64,000 nucleotides of DNA from Phoma sp. XZ068 (lineage: Eukaryota > Ascomycota > Dothideomycetes > Pleosporales > Didymellaceae), in contig RBKR01000003.1 of assembly GCA_004835665.1 (NCBI GenBank), positions 1,984,001 through 2,048,000 on the forward strand. Direction: 5' to 3'. Both the position numbers and the translations under genes were made by a program. Positions 63,517 to 64,000 of the stretch are shown piece by piece (the stretch's first letter is position 1; every line of letters begins with the position of its first letter). Under the pieces are notes generated by a model. It searched no databases, had not been told where the DNA came from, and worked only from the letters and a program-made list of their open reading frames with translations.

Positions 63517-64000
63517 GCTGTTAGCCAGTAGCAACTATAGTATATTAGCTAGAAAGCAAGGATAAGTTCAGTCTAAACAGTCCTTTGTCCTTAGCAACGT
63601 CGGCTTCTTGAATTGGTTCTGAGCGAATCGAGCGGAACAAAAATGTCCAAGGAAGGCAATTTCATATTGACTGACTGTACGTCAGAGTGCGACACGAAGC
63701 TTGGGGTTTATTTTACGGCTTCAAGGACCGTAGGATTTCCGTTTCACCCCCTTACTATGTCCAAATATCGGACCGTCAAAGGAGTTGAACTCAAGGCTGC
63801 CATCTGGACATGCGCCAGGTACCCACGTCTTTGGGAGATTGTGCCGTGTTTGCTCAGCCTGTGAGTCTCTGTGATACTTCCAAGCCAATATGGCACGTTG
63901 CTTGGTGTTTTCTTTCCGAGCGCTCACCGCCTCCTTGGGATCAAAACAAAGTGTGGCGCGGGTTGCGCACGTAACAAAAGAAATCGAGTCTGCGCTTGTG
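63517..64000. other. Right-edge stretch after the sugar transporter
   Basis: A 484-bp tail with no convincing gene; an 83-codon frame at 63613-63864 lacks motifs. A gene beyond the edge cannot be excluded. Confidence 0.35.

Overview
The window is nuclear DNA of a filamentous ascomycete (Pezizomycotina). The genes carry one to five introns of about 44-90 bp with GT(A/G)NGT donors and CTAAC/CTGAC branch points. The family set is typically fungal: HET domain proteins, a Zn2Cys6 factor, a Yap-type bZIP, a DPR-motif dehydrin-like protein, DUF3176-like and EI24/Rrt8-like membrane proteins, and several MFS carriers. A Dothideomycete is my best guess, but that is inference. No tRNA, rRNA, CRISPR array or intact transposon was recognised.

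Layout. 1-5.5 kb: 3' part of a sodium:solute symporter gene (+), phosducin-like Plp2 (-), Yap-type bZIP factor (-). 7.8-18.1 kb: a stress and nutrient group made of a dehydrin-like repeat protein (-), an EI24/Rrt8-like membrane protein (+), a secreted alkaline phosphatase (-) and a CPD photolyase (+). 18.2-25.2 kb: a HET domain gene (-) head to head with a degenerate NACHT/ankyrin gene (+), which resembles a fungal self/non-self or cell-death locus. 25.8-31.2 kb: a broken aminoglycoside-phosphotransferase-like gene (+), a secreted periplasmic-binding-protein-like gene (-) and a PRISE-type reductase (+). 31.3-36.1 kb: a Zn2Cys6 factor (-) and a GH79-like glycosidase (+). 38.2-51.4 kb: mostly housekeeping and transport, namely Sec2-type Rab GEF (+), Rrp47/C1D exosome cofactor (-), ketopantoate reductase-like protein (+), MFS drug/H+ antiporter-like carrier (+), SCO1 (+), a possible small gene (-) and a DUF3176-like membrane protein (+). 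52.7-63.5 kb: HET-ankyrin fusion (+), delta-12-type fatty acid desaturase (+) and alpha-glucoside-type sugar transporter (+), separated by large gene-free stretches.

The genes do not form one pathway. The most system-like unit is the divergent HET + NLR-like pair at 18.2-25.2 kb: a HET effector candidate beside an ankyrin protein whose P-loop has been lost and whose likely first exon encodes a MGC acylation signal. Other notable points are: a 42-bp coding minisatellite in the dehydrin-like gene; an abrupt C-rich to G-rich switch on the coding strand near the 3' ends of at least five genes; a two-start photolyase that may serve nucleus and mitochondrion; very small exons (14 and 22 nt); stop-free introns of length 3n; and a recently broken APH-type gene. 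All gene structures were derived by eye from splice signals and frame continuity and have no transcript support.
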